From assembly GCA_012842745.1 (NCBI GenBank), contig DUSF01000035.1, positions 124,001-188,000 on the forward strand: 64,000 nucleotides of DNA, read 5' to 3'. Of this stretch, positions 35,327 to 47,344 are shown in pieces. The notes under the pieces are model-generated. The model was not told the DNA's origin. It was given only the letters and a program-made list of their open reading frames with translations, and searched no databases. Source of the stretch: Bacillus sp. (in: firmicutes). GTDB lineage: Bacteria; Bacillota; Bacilli; Bacillales; Bacillaceae_J. A program made the position numbers and the translations under genes. The stretch's first letter is position 1. Every line of letters begins with the position of its first letter.

Positions 35327-36565
35327 ATGTCCGTTACACGGGAGGAAGCATTACACATACATCAAATTAACAAAGGAAAAGTAGAAATCAAATCAAAGGT
35401 TCCGGTTCGGAATGCGAATGATTTAAGCTTGGCTTATTCACCAGGAGTTGCTGAGCCGTGTAAAGTAATCTATGAGGATAAAAATAAAGTTTATGAATAC
35501 ACAATGAAGGGCAATATGGTTGCTGTAGTTTCTGATGGAACAGCCGTACTCGGATTAGGGAACATCGGACCTGAAGCAGCTCTTCCGGTAATGGAAGGAA
35601 AGGCTGTCTTGTTTAAAAGTTTTGCAGGTGTAGATGCATTCCCGATTTGCTTAAATACAACGGATGTTGAAAAAATAATCGAAACTGTCAAATTATTACA
35701 GCCTACATTTGGTGGTGTTAATTTAGAAGATATCTCAGCACCTAACTGTTTTATAATTGAAGAAAGACTGAAAAAAGAAGCGAGCATTCCAGTTTTTCAT
35801 GATGATCAACATGGTACGGCCATTGTTACAGTTGCAGGATTAGTAAATGCGCTGAAATTAGTTGGGAAATCAATTTCCGATATTAAAGTTGTTATGAATG
35901 GTGCTGGTGCGGCCGGAATCGCCATCGTTAAGCTTCTATATCAATTTGGTGTTCGAAATGCGATTATGTGTGATACGAAAGGAGCCATTTTTGAAGGCCG
36001 CCCATATGGGATGAATGAAATCAAAGAACAAGTGGCTAAAATGACAAACCTCGAGAAAATTGAAGGCACTTTAGCAGATGTTATTAAAGGTGCAGATGTA
36101 TTTATTGGTGTTTCTGTTGAAGGTGCGTTAACACCTGAAATGGTAAAATCAATGAACAACGATCCGATTATTTTTGCAATGGCTAATCCTGATCCGGAAA
36201 TCCTGCCATCGCTTGCTAAAGAATGCGGCGCTAAAGTTGTTGGAACAGGCCGTTCTGATTTTCCAAATCAAGTTAATAACGTTTTAGCGTTTCCAGGTAT
36301 TTTTAGAGGGGCATTAGATACGCATGCCACCCATATTAACGAAGAAATGAAAATAGCAGCAGTAAATGCTATTGCTGGCTTAATTTCAGACGAGGAGCTT
36401 TCATCTGATTACGTCATTCCAGCTCCATTTGATACTAGGGTTGCACCAGAGGTAGCAGCGGCTGTAGCTAAAGCGGCGATTGAAACCGGTGTAGCTAGGA
36501 AAGTTATAGATCCAGAAGACATCAAAGAAAAAACAAGAAAACTATCTTTACTAGAAGAAAATTAG
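35327..36565 (+). CDS. ytsJ: NAD(P)-dependent malic enzyme
   Basis: The 412-residue short-form malic enzyme decarboxylates malate to pyruvate. Motifs: NANDLSLAYSPGVAEPCK, KNMVAVVSDGTAVLGLGNIG-type loop at about 65-80, the metal-site FHDDQHGTAIVTVAGL, the nucleotide-binding MNGAGAAGIAIVKLL and AMANPDPEILPS. Length and place directly before accDA match B. subtilis YtsJ, a major NADP-linked form. Cofactor preference is inferred from that homology. Start ATG 35327 follows gaaggagtg. Confidence 0.93.
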   Translation: MSVTREEALHIHQINKGKVEIKSKVPVRNANDLSLAYSPGVAEPCKVIYEDKNKVYEYTMKGNMVAVVSDGTAVLGLGNIGPEAALPVMEGKAVLFKSFAGVDAFPICLNTTDVEKIIETVKLLQPTFGGVNLEDISAPNCFIIEERLKKEASIPVFHDDQHGTAIVTVAGLVNALKLVGKSISDIKVVMNGAGAAGIAIVKLLYQFGVRNAIMCDTKGAIFEGRPYGMNEIKEQVAKMTNLEKIEGTLADVIKGADVFIGVSVEGALTPEMVKSMNNDPIIFAMANPDPEILPSLAKECGAKVVGTGRSDFPNQVNNVLAFPGIFRGALDTHATHINEEMKIAAVNAIAGLISDEELSSDYVIPAPFDTRVAPEVAAAVAKAAIETGVARKVIDPEDIKEKTRKLSLLEEN

Positions 36566-36621
36566 GGCGTATCGCTTTTTTAAAAAAAGTTGATGAGCTA
36601 GGCTGTTAGGGGGGTATTTGG

Positions 36622-37479
36622 TTGCTTAAGGATTTATTAGGGAAAAAAAGAAAGAAGTATGCTGCAATTCCTTCTGAACAAGGCAAACAAGATGTACCAG
36701 AAGGCTTAATGACGAAATGTCCTGATTGTAAAAAAATTATGTACACAAAAGAATTAATGAAAAGTTTAATGGTCTGCCAAGTTTGTGGACACCATTTTCA
36801 AATGAATTCAAGTGAACGGATTGCCAGTGTTATTGATGAAGGGACATTTGTAGAATATGATCAAAATATGATTTCAGAAAATCCATTGAATTTTCCGGAT
36901 TATATTGAAAAAATTGAAATAGACCGCAGGAAAACAGGTTTAAATGAAGCGATTGTAACAGGTGAAGGAAAAATAAATGGACTTGAAACGGTTATTGCTG
37001 TGATGGATTCGGGTTTTCGAATGGGTAGCATGGGTTCTGTAGTTGGAGAAAAAATCACCCGGGCTATTGAAAAAGCAATTGAGCGAAAAATTCCATTCAT
37101 TATTTTCACTGCATCTGGCGGTGCGCGGATGCAAGAAGGTGTTCTTAGCTTAATGCAAATGGCAAAAACGAGTGCTGCCTTGAAAGCATTAAGCAATAGT
37201 GGTGGTTTAATTATTTCGGTGATGACACATCCAACAACAGGTGGCGTATCCGCAAGCTTCGCGTCATTAGGAGACTATAATTTCGCTGAACCTGGTGCAT
37301 TAATCGGTTTTGCGGGCAGAAGAATTATAGAGCAAACAATCCGCGAGCAATTGCCAGATGATTTTCAAACAGCCGAGTTCTTGTTTAAACATGGTCAATT
37401 AGACAAAGTAGTAAATAGAATGGAATTAAAAGAGACATTAGCGACTGTCCTTGATATTCATAAATTTGCAAATTTATAG
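36622..37479 (+). CDS. accD: Acetyl-CoA carboxylase carboxyltransferase subunit beta
   Basis: The 285-residue beta subunit works with AccA to move the carboxyl group from biotin to acetyl-CoA, the first step of fatty-acid synthesis. A zinc ribbon with Cys33, Cys36, Cys52 and Cys55 lies at the N-terminus. The carboxyltransferase core has [35 protein letters not shown] and [17 protein letters not shown]. Start is TTG 36622 with aggggggt upstream; accA follows after 14 bases. Confidence 0.96.
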   Translation: MLKDLLGKKRKKYAAIPSEQGKQDVPEGLMTKCPDCKKIMYTKELMKSLMVCQVCGHHFQMNSSERIASVIDEGTFVEYDQNMISENPLNFPDYIEKIEIDRRKTGLNEAIVTGEGKINGLETVIAVMDSGFRMGSMGSVVGEKITRAIEKAIERKIPFIIFTASGGARMQEGVLSLMQMAKTSAALKALSNSGGLIISVMTHPTTGGVSASFASLGDYNFAEPGALIGFAGRRIIEQTIREQLPDDFQTAEFLFKHGQLDKVVNRMELKETLATVLDIHKFANL

Positions 37480-37493
37480 GAGGTGTTTTTTAA

Positions 37494-38471
37494 TTGGCAG
37501 GAGAAATGGAATTTGAACGTCCGGTTATAGAACTTCGCAAAAAAATTATCGAATTAAAAAAATTTACTGAGGAAAAAGAAATTGATCTTTCCGATGAAAT
37601 TAAAAAATTAGAATCAAGACTAGAAAAATTAGAGCAAGAGGTATATGGCAATTTAACCCCATGGGATCGAGTTCAAATTGCCCGCTTTCCAAATAGACCA
37701 ACATCTCTTGAATACATTGGGCACCTTTTTACTGATTTTATTGAATTGCATGGAGACCGTTTTTATAGTGATGATGAAGCGATTGTTGGTGGTATTGCAA
37801 AATATCACGGTATACCCGTTACTATTGTTGGTCATCAGCGTGGAAAAGACACGAAAGAAAATATTCGCCGCAATTTCGGTATGCCACACCCTGAGGGCTA
37901 TCGTAAAGCTTTGCGTTTAATGAAACAGGCGGAGAAGTTTAAACGTCCGATTATTACCTTTATTGATACGAAAGGCGCTTATCCCGGAAAGGCTGCAGAG
38001 GAAAGAGGCCAAAGTGAAGCAATTGCCAAAAATCTATTTGAAATGGCTGGTTTAACAGTACCCGTTATTAGCATTGTAATCGGTGAGGGCGGTAGCGGTG
38101 GTGCACTTGGAATAGGCGTTGGAAACCATATTCATATGCTCGAAAACTCTACATATTCTGTTATCTCACCTGAAGGCGCTGCTTCTATTCTTTGGAGAGA
38201 CGCTAGCCAAGCAAAGCGAGCAGCTGAATCGATGAGAATTACTGCACCTGATTTAAAAGAGCTTGGGATTATAGACGAAATTATTCCAGAAGTGAAAGGC
38301 GGAGCCCACCGTGATATCGTGAAGCAAGCCGAAGAAATTGACAAAGTGCTTGCCAAATCAATGGATGAATTAATGGTATTAGATGAAAATGCTATCGTTC
38401 ATAATAGGTATTTAAAGTATAAGAACATAGGAAAGATTTCGTTTTGTAATGAATATATAGAAGCAAAGTAA
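37494..38471 (+). CDS. accA: Acetyl-CoA carboxylase carboxyltransferase subunit alpha
   Basis: The 325-residue alpha subunit completes the carboxyltransferase with AccD. Motifs: [20 protein letters not shown] at the N-terminal helix pair, [30 protein letters not shown]-type loop and [20 protein letters not shown] with [16 protein letters not shown]. Start TTG 37494 follows aggaggtg. Terminator downstream. Confidence 0.96.
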   Translation: MAGEMEFERPVIELRKKIIELKKFTEEKEIDLSDEIKKLESRLEKLEQEVYGNLTPWDRVQIARFPNRPTSLEYIGHLFTDFIELHGDRFYSDDEAIVGGIAKYHGIPVTIVGHQRGKDTKENIRRNFGMPHPEGYRKALRLMKQAEKFKRPIITFIDTKGAYPGKAAEERGQSEAIAKNLFEMAGLTVPVISIVIGEGGSGGALGIGVGNHIHMLENSTYSVISPEGAASILWRDASQAKRAAESMRITAPDLKELGIIDEIIPEVKGGAHRDIVKQAEEIDKVLAKSMDELMVLDENAIVHNRYLKYKNIGKISFCNEYIEAK

Positions 38472-38483
38472 ATTACTGTCATA

Positions 38484-38518
38484 AACGTGCTTTCATTGAA
38501 TCGGAAGCACGTTTTCTT
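38484..38518 (+). terminator. Terminator of accDA
   Basis: AACGTGCTT (38484-38492) pairs with AAGCACGTT (38505-38513), followed by ttcttat. Confidence 0.7.
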
Positions 38519-38570
38519 ATACTGATAGTATTAAATTTACCAAAAAAATGAAAGATAATATAGATAATGA

Positions 38571-39542
<972 letters not shown>

Positions 39543-39577
39543 ATTTATCTTTCTAAACAAAACAGGAGGCCTAGAAA

Positions 39578-41332
39578 ATGAGAAAAACAAAAATTGTCTG
39601 CACGATTGGGCCAGCAAGTGAATCAGTAGATATTTTAATGGAACTAATGAAAGCTGGAATGAATGTAGCTAGATTAAATTTTTCCCATGGGAACTATGAG
39701 GAGCATGGGGAGCGTATTAAAAATATTCGTGAAGCAGCTAAAAGATTACAAAAAGATATTGCGATATTATTAGATACGAAAGGTCCAGAAATACGTACAC
39801 ACACAATGACAGGTGGAGAAATTCACCTTAATGTAGGGAATGAAGTTACCGTTTCAATGACAGAGGTTGTTGGAACAGAAGAAAAATTTTCTATTTCATA
39901 TCCGGGGCTAATTGATGATGTTGAAGTGGGCTCAAAAATACTTCTTGATGATGGTTTAATTGAACTAGAGGTATTGCATAAAGGCAATAATGAAATCCGT
40001 ACAAAAATATTAAATAGCGGTATTTTAAAAAATAGAAAAGGTGTTAATGTTCCAAATGTAGTTATTAATCTTCCTGCAATGACCGAAAAGGATGCGCAAG
40101 ATATTTTGTTTGGAATCGAACAAAATGTTGATTTTATCGCTGCCTCATTTGTAAGAAAGGCACAGGATGTTTTAGCCATTCGCAAGCTCTTAGAAAAGAA
40201 TAACGGAACAACAATCCGAATTATTCCAAAAATCGAGAATCAACAAGGGGTAGAAAACATTGATGAAATTTTGGAGGTTTCTGATGGGATGATGGTTGCT
40301 CGCGGTGACCTTGGTGTCGAAATTCCCGCTGAAGATGTTCCATTAGTTCAGAAAATGCTTATTAAAAAATGTAATACCGCTGGTAAGCCAGTTATAACGG
40401 CAACACAAATGCTAGATTCAATGCAAAGAAATCCTAGACCAACGAGGGCTGAAGCAAGCGATGTTGCCAATGCTATATTTGATGGGACAGATGCGATTAT
40501 GCTTTCTGGTGAAACAGCCGCTGGCACATATCCTGTCGAAGCTGTTCAAACAATGGACAGGATTGCTTCTAAGGCGGAAACAGCTTTATCTTACTTAGAA
40601 CTGTTAACAAATCGTAGAAAAGAAAGCGAAGTAACGATAACAGACGCTATCAGTCAATCTGTAGCCCATACAGCCTTAAACTTAAATGTAAAAGCAATCA
40701 TAACGCCAACCGAAAGCGGATCAACAGCGCAAAGTATTTCTAAATATCGTCCTAAAGCCCCAATCATTGCTGTTACACCAAGCAATAAAATTTCAAGAAA
40801 ATTAGCGCTTGTATGGGGTGTTTTTACAAAAGTAGGGAAATCTTCGGAGACAACTGATGAAATGCTTGATAATGCCGTTCAAGATGCACTTGAGACAGGT
40901 TTAGTTTCCCATGGTGACCTTGTCGTTTTAACCGCAGGTGTACCAATTGGAACGCCTGGAACGACAAATTTAATGAAGGTTCATATTATTGGCGATGTAA
41001 TTGCAAAAGGGCAAGGAATCGGCCGCAGAAGTGCAACAGGTGAAGTTGTTATTATCAAGAACGTCAAAGAAGCAGAACAGAAAATGAAAGATGGAGCGAT
41101 TGTTGTTACAACGAATACTGATCGCGATATGATGCCAGTATTAGAGAACGCAGCAGCGATTATTACAGAGGAAGGCGGCTTAACTAGCCATGCAGCCGTT
41201 ATCGGCCTAAGTCTTGGATTACCTGTTATTGTTGGTGTTCAAAATGCGACGACATTATTTAAAGATGGACAGGAAATTACTGTCGATGCCGCCCGCGGCG
41301 ATATTTACGATGGTCTTGCCAGCGTCATCTGA
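39578..41332 (+). CDS. pyk: Pyruvate kinase with C-terminal PEP-utilising-like domain
   Basis: The 584-residue enzyme turns PEP and ADP into pyruvate and ATP. The catalytic barrel is at about 1-350 ([46 protein letters not shown], the signature region [31 protein letters not shown] split by the barrel's strands). A C-terminal extension from about 475 ([15 protein letters not shown]...[22 protein letters not shown]) resembles the PEP-synthase phosphohistidine domain but carries TSHAAV. This extension is typical of Bacillus enzymes. Confidence 0.97.
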   Translation: MRKTKIVCTIGPASESVDILMELMKAGMNVARLNFSHGNYEEHGERIKNIREAAKRLQKDIAILLDTKGPEIRTHTMTGGEIHLNVGNEVTVSMTEVVGTEEKFSISYPGLIDDVEVGSKILLDDGLIELEVLHKGNNEIRTKILNSGILKNRKGVNVPNVVINLPAMTEKDAQDILFGIEQNVDFIAASFVRKAQDVLAIRKLLEKNNGTTIRIIPKIENQQGVENIDEILEVSDGMMVARGDLGVEIPAEDVPLVQKMLIKKCNTAGKPVITATQMLDSMQRNPRPTRAEASDVANAIFDGTDAIMLSGETAAGTYPVEAVQTMDRIASKAETALSYLELLTNRRKESEVTITDAISQSVAHTALNLNVKAIITPTESGSTAQSISKYRPKAPIIAVTPSNKISRKLALVWGVFTKVGKSSETTDEMLDNAVQDALETGLVSHGDLVVLTAGVPIGTPGTTNLMKVHIIGDVIAKGQGIGRRSATGEVVIIKNVKEAEQKMKDGAIVVTTNTDRDMMPVLENAAAIITEEGGLTSHAAVIGLSLGLPVIVGVQNATTLFKDGQEITVDAARGDIYDGLASVI

Positions 41333-41361
41333 AAACTGGTCTTTTATATAATTAGATAAAA

Positions 41362-41397
41362 AAGCGTAGAAAGTAACATAACTTTCTACGCTTCTTT
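41362..41397. terminator. Bidirectional terminator of pyk and ytvI
   Basis: A 13-bp exact stem (41362-41374 with 41381-41393) with an AAAA run on the left and a T-run on the right; the ytvI stop lies within the right arm. Confidence 0.85.
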
Positions 41398-42504
41398 TTT
41401 GCCGACAATATACGTCCACACGTCTTTAAACACATTAGCATCATGTAACGTATTAAAGAGGACTAGGGTAACAGGGCCAATAATTAAACCAAGAAATCCA
41501 AAAAGCTTAAAACCAACAAACAAGGCAATTAACGTAGCAAGCGGATCAAGTCCAATGCTCGAGGATAAAATTCTCGGCTCCATCACTTGTCTAACGATTA
41601 AAACAACTATGTATAGACTTCCTAATTTAATTGCTAACGAAATATCATTTGCAAAGATAAGATAAACAATCCATGGCACAAAGATTGCTCCAGTTCCTAA
41701 ATAAGGTAGAACATCAACGAATCCAATAATTAAAGCAATCGTAACAGCATATTCAACCTTAAAGAAGAGAAGGCCTAATAATACGATAATCGTCGTGATT
41801 GAAATTAACGTAGCCTGGGCTTTAATAAATCCTATTAAAGCTTTCTTTAAATCATCATAAACAGTTCTGCCGCTTGATTGAAATTTCATCGGTAAAAATT
41901 TACGTCCGTAATCTTTTAAACGGTACCAATCCTTACTTATAAAGAAAGTTGCTAAGAGTGAAAAGATTAAGACGGTAGCTATATTAGGCAAAACACCTAG
42001 AAAGTTCGGAATCGCCCTTAAAATCACTTCGATCCATGCACTTACTCTAGATGCAATTGCTGTGCCAACATCTTGAATGTTTTTTATGATTGTATCCTGC
42101 TGCCCAGCATCTAAATCATTAAAAAAGATTAGAATTTGGTTGTAAAAAGGAATAATTTGATTCGTTACGTACTCCTCTACATATGCAACAAGATTTTCAA
42201 ATTGTGTAGGAACAACTTTAGCTAAGTAATTAGAGCCTGAAATAATTTCCGCAATTAGTAAAGTTAAAAGACCTGCAACAACCCCGATAATTAATATTAA
42301 TACAATGATAACCGCCAAGGTCCTCGGCATTTTTGTTTTATACTCAAAAAAATTTACTAAAGGATTCATTATAAAAGCGAGCACAAAGGCAATAATAAAT
42401 GGGTAAGTAACGGATGAGACAAAATAAAGGCCTATTGGCACAACAATTATAATGGCTAGGACAAGCAAAAACCGTAAGGCTCTATAAATATATACTGAGT
42501 TCAA
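41386..42504 (-). CDS. ytvI: AI-2E family transporter YtvI
   Basis: This 372-residue polytopic membrane protein has about eight hydrophobic segments. It shows the family hallmark features: an N-terminal helix pair (FLLVLAIIIVVPIGLYFV, YPFIIAFVLAFIMNPLV), a central extracellular or cytosolic helical insert (residues about 90-155), and the conserved IALIIGFVDVLPYLGTGAIFVPW and LGLIIGPVTLVLFNTL. Position beside pyk matches B. subtilis ytvI. Family members are permeases or exporters; the substrate here is unknown. Confidence 0.88.
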   Translation of the reverse strand: MNSVYIYRALRFLLVLAIIIVVPIGLYFVSSVTYPFIIAFVLAFIMNPLVNFFEYKTKMPRTLAVIIVLILIIGVVAGLLTLLIAEIISGSNYLAKVVPTQFENLVAYVEEYVTNQIIPFYNQILIFFNDLDAGQQDTIIKNIQDVGTAIASRVSAWIEVILRAIPNFLGVLPNIATVLIFSLLATFFISKDWYRLKDYGRKFLPMKFQSSGRTVYDDLKKALIGFIKAQATLISITTIIVLLGLLFFKVEYAVTIALIIGFVDVLPYLGTGAIFVPWIVYLIFANDISLAIKLGSLYIVVLIVRQVMEPRILSSSIGLDPLATLIALFVGFKLFGFLGLIIGPVTLVLFNTLHDANVFKDVWTYIVGKKEA

Positions 42505-42794
42505 CGATAACTTCCTTTCATTTTGTTGTTTTGTAATATTTTACAATGGAATAAGATTTAAAGAAAGAAAAAAAGTCGGCCATGTTGCCATGAAGTTGTG
42601 GCGATTTTTTGTCGAATATGTTACGATAATGTTAACGTGCAAATTGGAAGGTTGACGCACATTGTAAATCCAATTGTATTTCTACTTCTACTGTTAATTA
42701 TAACAGTAATTGGTAGAAAACAATCAATTATTATTACAATTTCAGTTTTTTGAGGAAAAAAAGTATATTTTTATTAATTTTCTATTCACTTTTG

Positions 42795-42824
42795 ATTCAC
42801 AAAAGTCTGATTATTGTTTATAAT
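42795..42824 (+). promoter_or_regulatory. Candidate citZ promoter
   Basis: ttcaca (42795-42800) and tataat (42819-42824) are 18 bases apart in the 450-base region before citZ. The predicted start site near 42831 leaves a leader of about 120 bases that carries a cre-like site. I saw no gene in the rest of the region. Confidence 0.5.
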
Positions 42825-42865
42825 AATTTTGTGTCTATCCTTCCGACATTTTTCGCATGAAGGAA

Positions 42866-42880
42866 ATGTAAGCATTTTCT
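42866..42880 (+). promoter_or_regulatory. CcpA binding site (cre) candidate in the citZ leader
   Basis: atgtaagcattttct fits the cre pattern WTGNAANCGNWNNCW at all fixed positions but one (A for G in the centre). Its position downstream of the promoter candidate fits carbon catabolite repression of citZ as known in B. subtilis. Confidence 0.5.
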
Positions 42881-42951
42881 TTTTAGAAAAAGTCTTTAGG
42901 GTTGGGGTAAATTTATTAGTAAATTTTATTAGTAAAGGAGAGGGGTCAAGT

Positions 42952-44070
42952 ATGACATTAGTAACTCGTGGTCTTGAAGGGGTAGTAGCAACACAATCAA
43001 AAGTAAGTTCAATTATTGATGATCAATTAACGTATGTGGGGCATCCAATCGATGATTTGGCTGAAAATGCAAGTTTTGAAGAGGTTGTATATCTTTTATG
43101 GCATTTTAAACTTCCAAATAAAGAGGAACTAGCCGAATTAAAGCAACAGCTTGCTGAAAATGCAAGTATACCTCAAGAGATTATTGATCATTTTAGATCA
43201 TATCCTATCGATAAAGTACATCCAATGGCTGCATTACGTACAGCGGTGTCAATGTTAGGTCTATTTGATGATGAAGCAGATGTAATGGACAAGGAGGCAA
43301 ATTATCGTAAAGCTATTCGTCTCCAAGCAAAAATGCCAACATTAGTTGCTACATTCTCAAGAATTCGCAAAGGATTAGACCCAGTAGCACCTCGTACTGA
43401 TTTATCCATTGCAGCAAACTTCTTATATATGCTTAGTGGAAAAGAACCTGAGGCAATTGCAATCGAAGCGATTGATAAAGCATTAGTATTACATGCTGAC
43501 CATGAATTGAATGCGTCTACATTTACAGCTCGTGTTTGCGTAGCGACACTTTCTGATGTATATTCAGGTATCACTGCTGCGATTGGTGCATTAAAAGGAC
43601 CTTTACATGGTGGCGCAAATGAACAAGTTATGAAAATGCTAGCAGAAATTGGTTCTGTTGAAGCTGTTGATTCATATTTAGAAAATGCATTTGCTAACAA
43701 GCAAAAAATCATGGGCTTCGGTCACCGCGTATATCGTCAAGGCGACCCACGTGCAAAGCACTTACAAAAAATGTCTCAACAATTAACAACGCTTACAGGC
43801 GAGCCAAAATGGTATGAAATGTCTGTTAAAATGGAAGCGATTGTAAGAGAGAAAAAGAATATTCCTCCAAATGTGGACTTCTATTCAGCGTCTGTATATC
43901 ATAGTTTAGACATTGAGCATGATTTATTCACACCAATTTTTGCGGTTAGCCGCGTTTCTGGTTGGTTAGCTCATATTTTAGAACAATATGACAACAACCG
44001 CTTAATTCGCCCACGTGCAGATTACGTTGGCCCACAAAAACAAGCATGGGTACCGATTGAAAATCGTTAA
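42952..44070 (+). CDS. citZ: Citrate synthase
   Basis: The 372-residue enzyme condenses oxaloacetate and acetyl-CoA, first step of the TCA cycle. I use ATG 42952 behind aaaggagagggg; an open frame upstream from 42814 lies in the promoter leader. Motifs: VTRGLEGVVATQSKVSSI, the region AADHELNAST-type (HADHELNASTFTARV), GPLHGGANE and IMGFGHRVYRQGDPRA with catalytic His, plus the Asp in PPNVDFYSASVYH. First gene of the citZ-icd-mdh cluster. Confidence 0.97.
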   Translation: MTLVTRGLEGVVATQSKVSSIIDDQLTYVGHPIDDLAENASFEEVVYLLWHFKLPNKEELAELKQQLAENASIPQEIIDHFRSYPIDKVHPMAALRTAVSMLGLFDDEADVMDKEANYRKAIRLQAKMPTLVATFSRIRKGLDPVAPRTDLSIAANFLYMLSGKEPEAIAIEAIDKALVLHADHELNASTFTARVCVATLSDVYSGITAAIGALKGPLHGGANEQVMKMLAEIGSVEAVDSYLENAFANKQKIMGFGHRVYRQGDPRAKHLQKMSQQLTTLTGEPKWYEMSVKMEAIVREKKNIPPNVDFYSASVYHSLDIEHDLFTPIFAVSRVSGWLAHILEQYDNNRLIRPRADYVGPQKQAWVPIENR

Positions 44071-44200
44071 TAAAAACTTTATACTATAATTACATTGAGG
44101 GAGGGATATTACTTCCCTCTTTCTCAGTGTGAAAATAAATAATTGTTTTTTGGTCAAATAGAGAGAGAGGACCAACAAAATGTTTAGGAGGTAAGGGAAA

Positions 44201-45472
44201 GTGACACAAGGACAAAAAATCACTGTAGACAATGGGGTATTAAATGTACCGAATAATCCTGTTATTCCGTACATTGAAGGAGATGGAATCGGACCTGATA
44301 TTTGGGCAGCATCATCACGCGTATTAGATGCAGCTGTTGAAAAAGCATACAATGGCGAGAAAAAAATTGTATGGAAAGAAGTATTAGCTGGTGAGAAAGC
44401 ATTTAACCAAACAGGGGAATGGTTACCACAAGAAACACTAGATGTTATTAAGGAATACATAATTGCAATTAAAGGACCTTTAACAACACCTATTGGTGGC
44501 GGTATTCGTTCTTTAAACGTTGCACTTCGTCAAGAATTAGATTTATTTACTTGCTTACGCCCAGTTCGTTATTTCAATGGTGTACCATCACCCATTAAAC
44601 GTCCAGAAGACACTGATATGGTAATCTTCCGTGAAAATACAGAAGATATTTATGCTGGTATTGAGTGGCAGCAAGGATCTCCAGAGGTTCAAAAAGTAAT
44701 TGACTTCCTTCAAAATGAAATGGGAGTAAATAAGATTCGTTTCCCTGAAACTTCAGGTATTGGTATTAAAGCAGTGTCTGCAGAAGGTACGAAGCGTTTA
44801 GTTCGTTCAGCAGTTCAATATGCAATTGATAATAATCGTAAGAGTGTAACGCTTGTTCATAAAGGTAATATTATGAAATTTACTGAAGGTGCGTTCAAAA
44901 ACTGGGGTTATGAAGTGGCTGAAGAAGAATTTGGCGACAAAGTATTCACTTGGGCACAATATGACCGTCTCGTTGAAACAGAAGGCAAAGATGCTGCCAA
45001 TAAAGCACAAGCAGAAGCAGAAGCTACTGGCAAAATCATCGTAAAGGATACAATTGCAGATATCTTCCTACAACAAATTTTAACACGTCCTCGTGAGTTT
45101 GAAGTTGTAGCAACAATGAACTTAAACGGTGACTATATTTCTGATGCGCTTGCTGCTCAAGTTGGTGGTATTGGAATTGCCCCTGGCGCTAATATCAACT
45201 ATGAAACAGGACATGCTATTTTCGAAGCAACACATGGTACTGCACCTAAATATGCAGGCTTAGATAAGGTTAACCCTTCTTCTGTTATTCTTTCCGGTGT
45301 GCTTATGCTTGAACATTTAGGCTGGACTGAAGCGGCAAAACTAATCACCAACTCTATGGAAAAGACGATTGCCAGCAAAGTTGTAACCTATGATTTTGCT
45401 CGTTTAATGGATGGAGCAACTGAAGTTAAGTGTTCAGAATTCGGTAACGAATTAATTAAAAATATGGCATAA
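44201..45472 (+). CDS. icd: NADP-dependent isocitrate dehydrogenase
   Basis: The 423-residue enzyme oxidises isocitrate to 2-oxoglutarate. Visible: [20 protein letters not shown], the substrate loop [19 protein letters not shown] (with the regulatory serine of the family), [32 protein letters not shown] and [20 protein letters not shown]. The NADP-type residues are inferred from the E. coli/Bacillus-like length. Start is GTG 44201 behind aggaggtaa. It lies 130 bases after citZ, with a weak gagggag/cttccctc hairpin between. Confidence 0.96.
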   Translation: MTQGQKITVDNGVLNVPNNPVIPYIEGDGIGPDIWAASSRVLDAAVEKAYNGEKKIVWKEVLAGEKAFNQTGEWLPQETLDVIKEYIIAIKGPLTTPIGGGIRSLNVALRQELDLFTCLRPVRYFNGVPSPIKRPEDTDMVIFRENTEDIYAGIEWQQGSPEVQKVIDFLQNEMGVNKIRFPETSGIGIKAVSAEGTKRLVRSAVQYAIDNNRKSVTLVHKGNIMKFTEGAFKNWGYEVAEEEFGDKVFTWAQYDRLVETEGKDAANKAQAEAEATGKIIVKDTIADIFLQQILTRPREFEVVATMNLNGDYISDALAAQVGGIGIAPGANINYETGHAIFEATHGTAPKYAGLDKVNPSSVILSGVLMLEHLGWTEAAKLITNSMEKTIASKVVTYDFARLMDGATEVKCSEFGNELIKNMA

Positions 45473-45583
45473 TTTTAAGCATTAGGTCCAAATGAAATTG
45501 GACAAACTACTGAAAAATGTTTGTTTTTTAGGGACTGGCTGTATCGGTCAGTCTCAAAATCAGATAAATCAGGGGGAATAGAA

Positions 45584-46522
45584 ATGACAATCAAGCGTAA
45601 AAAGATTTCTGTAATCGGAGCAGGTTTTACAGGTGCTACTGCGGCGTTTTTAGCAGCACAAAAAGAACTTGGAGATGTTGTATTAGTTGATATTCCACAA
45701 TTAGAGAATCCTACAAAAGGTAAAGCTCTAGACATGTTGGAGGCATCACCAGTTCAAATGTTTGATGCAAATATTATTGGTACTTCAAACTACGAAGATA
45801 CTGCTGATTCAGATGTAGTAATCATTACTGCCGGCCTTGCTCGTAAACCTGGCATGAGCCGCGACGATTTAGTTTCTACTAATGCAAAAATAATGAAAGC
45901 TGTTACGCAAGAAATTGTTAAGTATTCTCCAAACTGCTATATCATCGTATTAACGAACCCAGTTGATGCTATGACATATACAGTATACAAAGAATCTGGA
46001 TTCCCTAAAAATCGTGTAATAGGTCAATCAGGTGTTCTTGATACAGCACGCTTCCGTACATTTGTTGCCCAAGAATTAAACTTATCAGTAAAAGATATTA
46101 CAGGGTTCGTATTAGGTGGTCATGGCGATGACATGGTACCATTAGTTCGCTACTCATTTGCTGGTGGTATTCCGCTAGAAAAACTAATCCCGGCAGATCG
46201 TTTAGAAGCAATTGTTCAACGTACTCGTACTGGTGGTGGCGAAATCGTTAACCTATTAGGTAACGGTAGTGCTTACTATGCACCTGCTGCTTCACTAGTT
46301 GAAATGGCAGAAGCAATTCTTAAAGACCAACGTCGTGTATTACCAACTATTGCTTATCTTGAAGGCGAATATGGCTATGAAGGTATTTACCTTGGCGTAC
46401 CAACAATTCTTGGTGGAAACGGTATCGAACAAATTATTGAACTTGAATTAACTGCTGAAGAAAAGGCAGCGTTGGACAAGTCTGTTGAATCTGTTAAAAG
46501 TGTAATGAACGTATTAGCATAA
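45584..46522 (+). CDS. mdh: Malate dehydrogenase
   Basis: I use ATG 45584 behind aggggg; the upstream open frame from 45521 is not needed. The 312-residue LDH-like enzyme has the NAD-binding [72 protein letters not shown] and the catalytic His in [15 protein letters not shown]. It reduces oxaloacetate or oxidises malate. Third member of the TCA operon, followed by a strong terminator. Confidence 0.97.
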   Translation: MTIKRKKISVIGAGFTGATAAFLAAQKELGDVVLVDIPQLENPTKGKALDMLEASPVQMFDANIIGTSNYEDTADSDVVIITAGLARKPGMSRDDLVSTNAKIMKAVTQEIVKYSPNCYIIVLTNPVDAMTYTVYKESGFPKNRVIGQSGVLDTARFRTFVAQELNLSVKDITGFVLGGHGDDMVPLVRYSFAGGIPLEKLIPADRLEAIVQRTRTGGGEIVNLLGNGSAYYAPAASLVEMAEAILKDQRRVLPTIAYLEGEYGYEGIYLGVPTILGGNGIEQIIELELTAEEKAALDKSVESVKSVMNVLA

Positions 46523-46530
46523 TAACTTTT

Positions 46531-46562
46531 AAAAGAGGCTGAACCATTCAGCCTCTTTTTGT
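46531..46562 (+). terminator. Terminator of citZ-icd-mdh
   Basis: A 13-bp exact stem (46531-46543 with 46547-46559) with a three-base loop and a T-run. Confidence 0.9.
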
Positions 46563-46624
46563 TATTTTATGTTTTTTGAGATTACGAAAAAAACATAGTA
46601 TGATAGTGATGGGAGGGGCGTTAT

Positions 46625-47344
46625 ATGAAAAAAACAATTTTAGTTGTTGAAGATGAACATTCGATTGCTACCCTATTAAAATATAATTTAGAGCAAGCCG
46701 GCTTCGCTGTTGAAACAGCGATGGATGGAGAAGCAGGTTTGAAAATGGCGATTACAGAAACACCGGACTTAATGATTTTAGATTTAATGTTACCAAAAAT
46801 AGATGGAATCGAAATTTGCAAACAGCTTCGACAACAAAAAGTATTAGTGCCAATCATCATGTTAACAGCAAAAGATGATGAATTTGATAAAGTATTAGGC
46901 CTAGAATTAGGTGCTGATGACTACATGACGAAGCCATTTAGCCCAAGAGAAGTAGTGGCGCGTGTGAAAGCAATATTAAGAAGAACGCAAATTATTGATG
47001 AGAAAGCAGAACAAGACATATTAGATACAGAAAAAATGACTCTAGGCGGTTTAGTTATTTTACCAGAGCAATACGAAGCATTTTTTGAAGATGAATTATT
47101 AGAGTTAACACCTAAGGAGTTTGAATTGCTTGCCTATCTTGTTAAGAATAAAGGAAGGGTATTGACAAGAGAGCAGCTGTTAAGCGCTGTATGGAATTAT
47201 GATTTTGCCGGGGATTCGAGAATTGTCGATGTCCATATAAGCCATTTACGTGATAAAATCGAGAAAAATTCTAAAAAGCCAAATTATATAAAAACAATTA
47301 GAGGATTAGGATATAAGATGGAGGTCTATACACCTAATGATTAG
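46625..47344 (+). CDS. phoP: Response regulator PhoP
   Basis: The 239-residue OmpR-type regulator activates phosphate-starvation genes. Receiver domain at 1-120 with phospho-acceptor Asp in MILDLMLPKIDGIE (about 52), VVEDEH acidic pair and the Lys in MTKPFSPREVV. The C-terminal winged helix includes LTPKEFELLAYLVKNKGRVLTREQLL and VDVHISHLRDKIE. It overlaps phoR by eight bases and lies after mdh, as in B. subtilis. Confidence 0.93.
   Translation: MKKTILVVEDEHSIATLLKYNLEQAGFAVETAMDGEAGLKMAITETPDLMILDLMLPKIDGIEICKQLRQQKVLVPIIMLTAKDDEFDKVLGLELGADDYMTKPFSPREVVARVKAILRRTQIIDEKAEQDILDTEKMTLGGLVILPEQYEAFFEDELLELTPKEFELLAYLVKNKGRVLTREQLLSAVWNYDFAGDSRIVDVHISHLRDKIEKNSKKPNYIKTIRGLGYKMEVYTPND

Noticed and set aside
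42814-42951. Upstream extension of citrate synthase
   Set aside because: The segment lacks a ribosome site, overlaps the promoter and cre, and the family start is at 42952.
45500-45583. Regulatory hairpin between icd and mdh
   Set aside because: Only a five-pair gactg/cagtc stem with no T-run; too weak to call.
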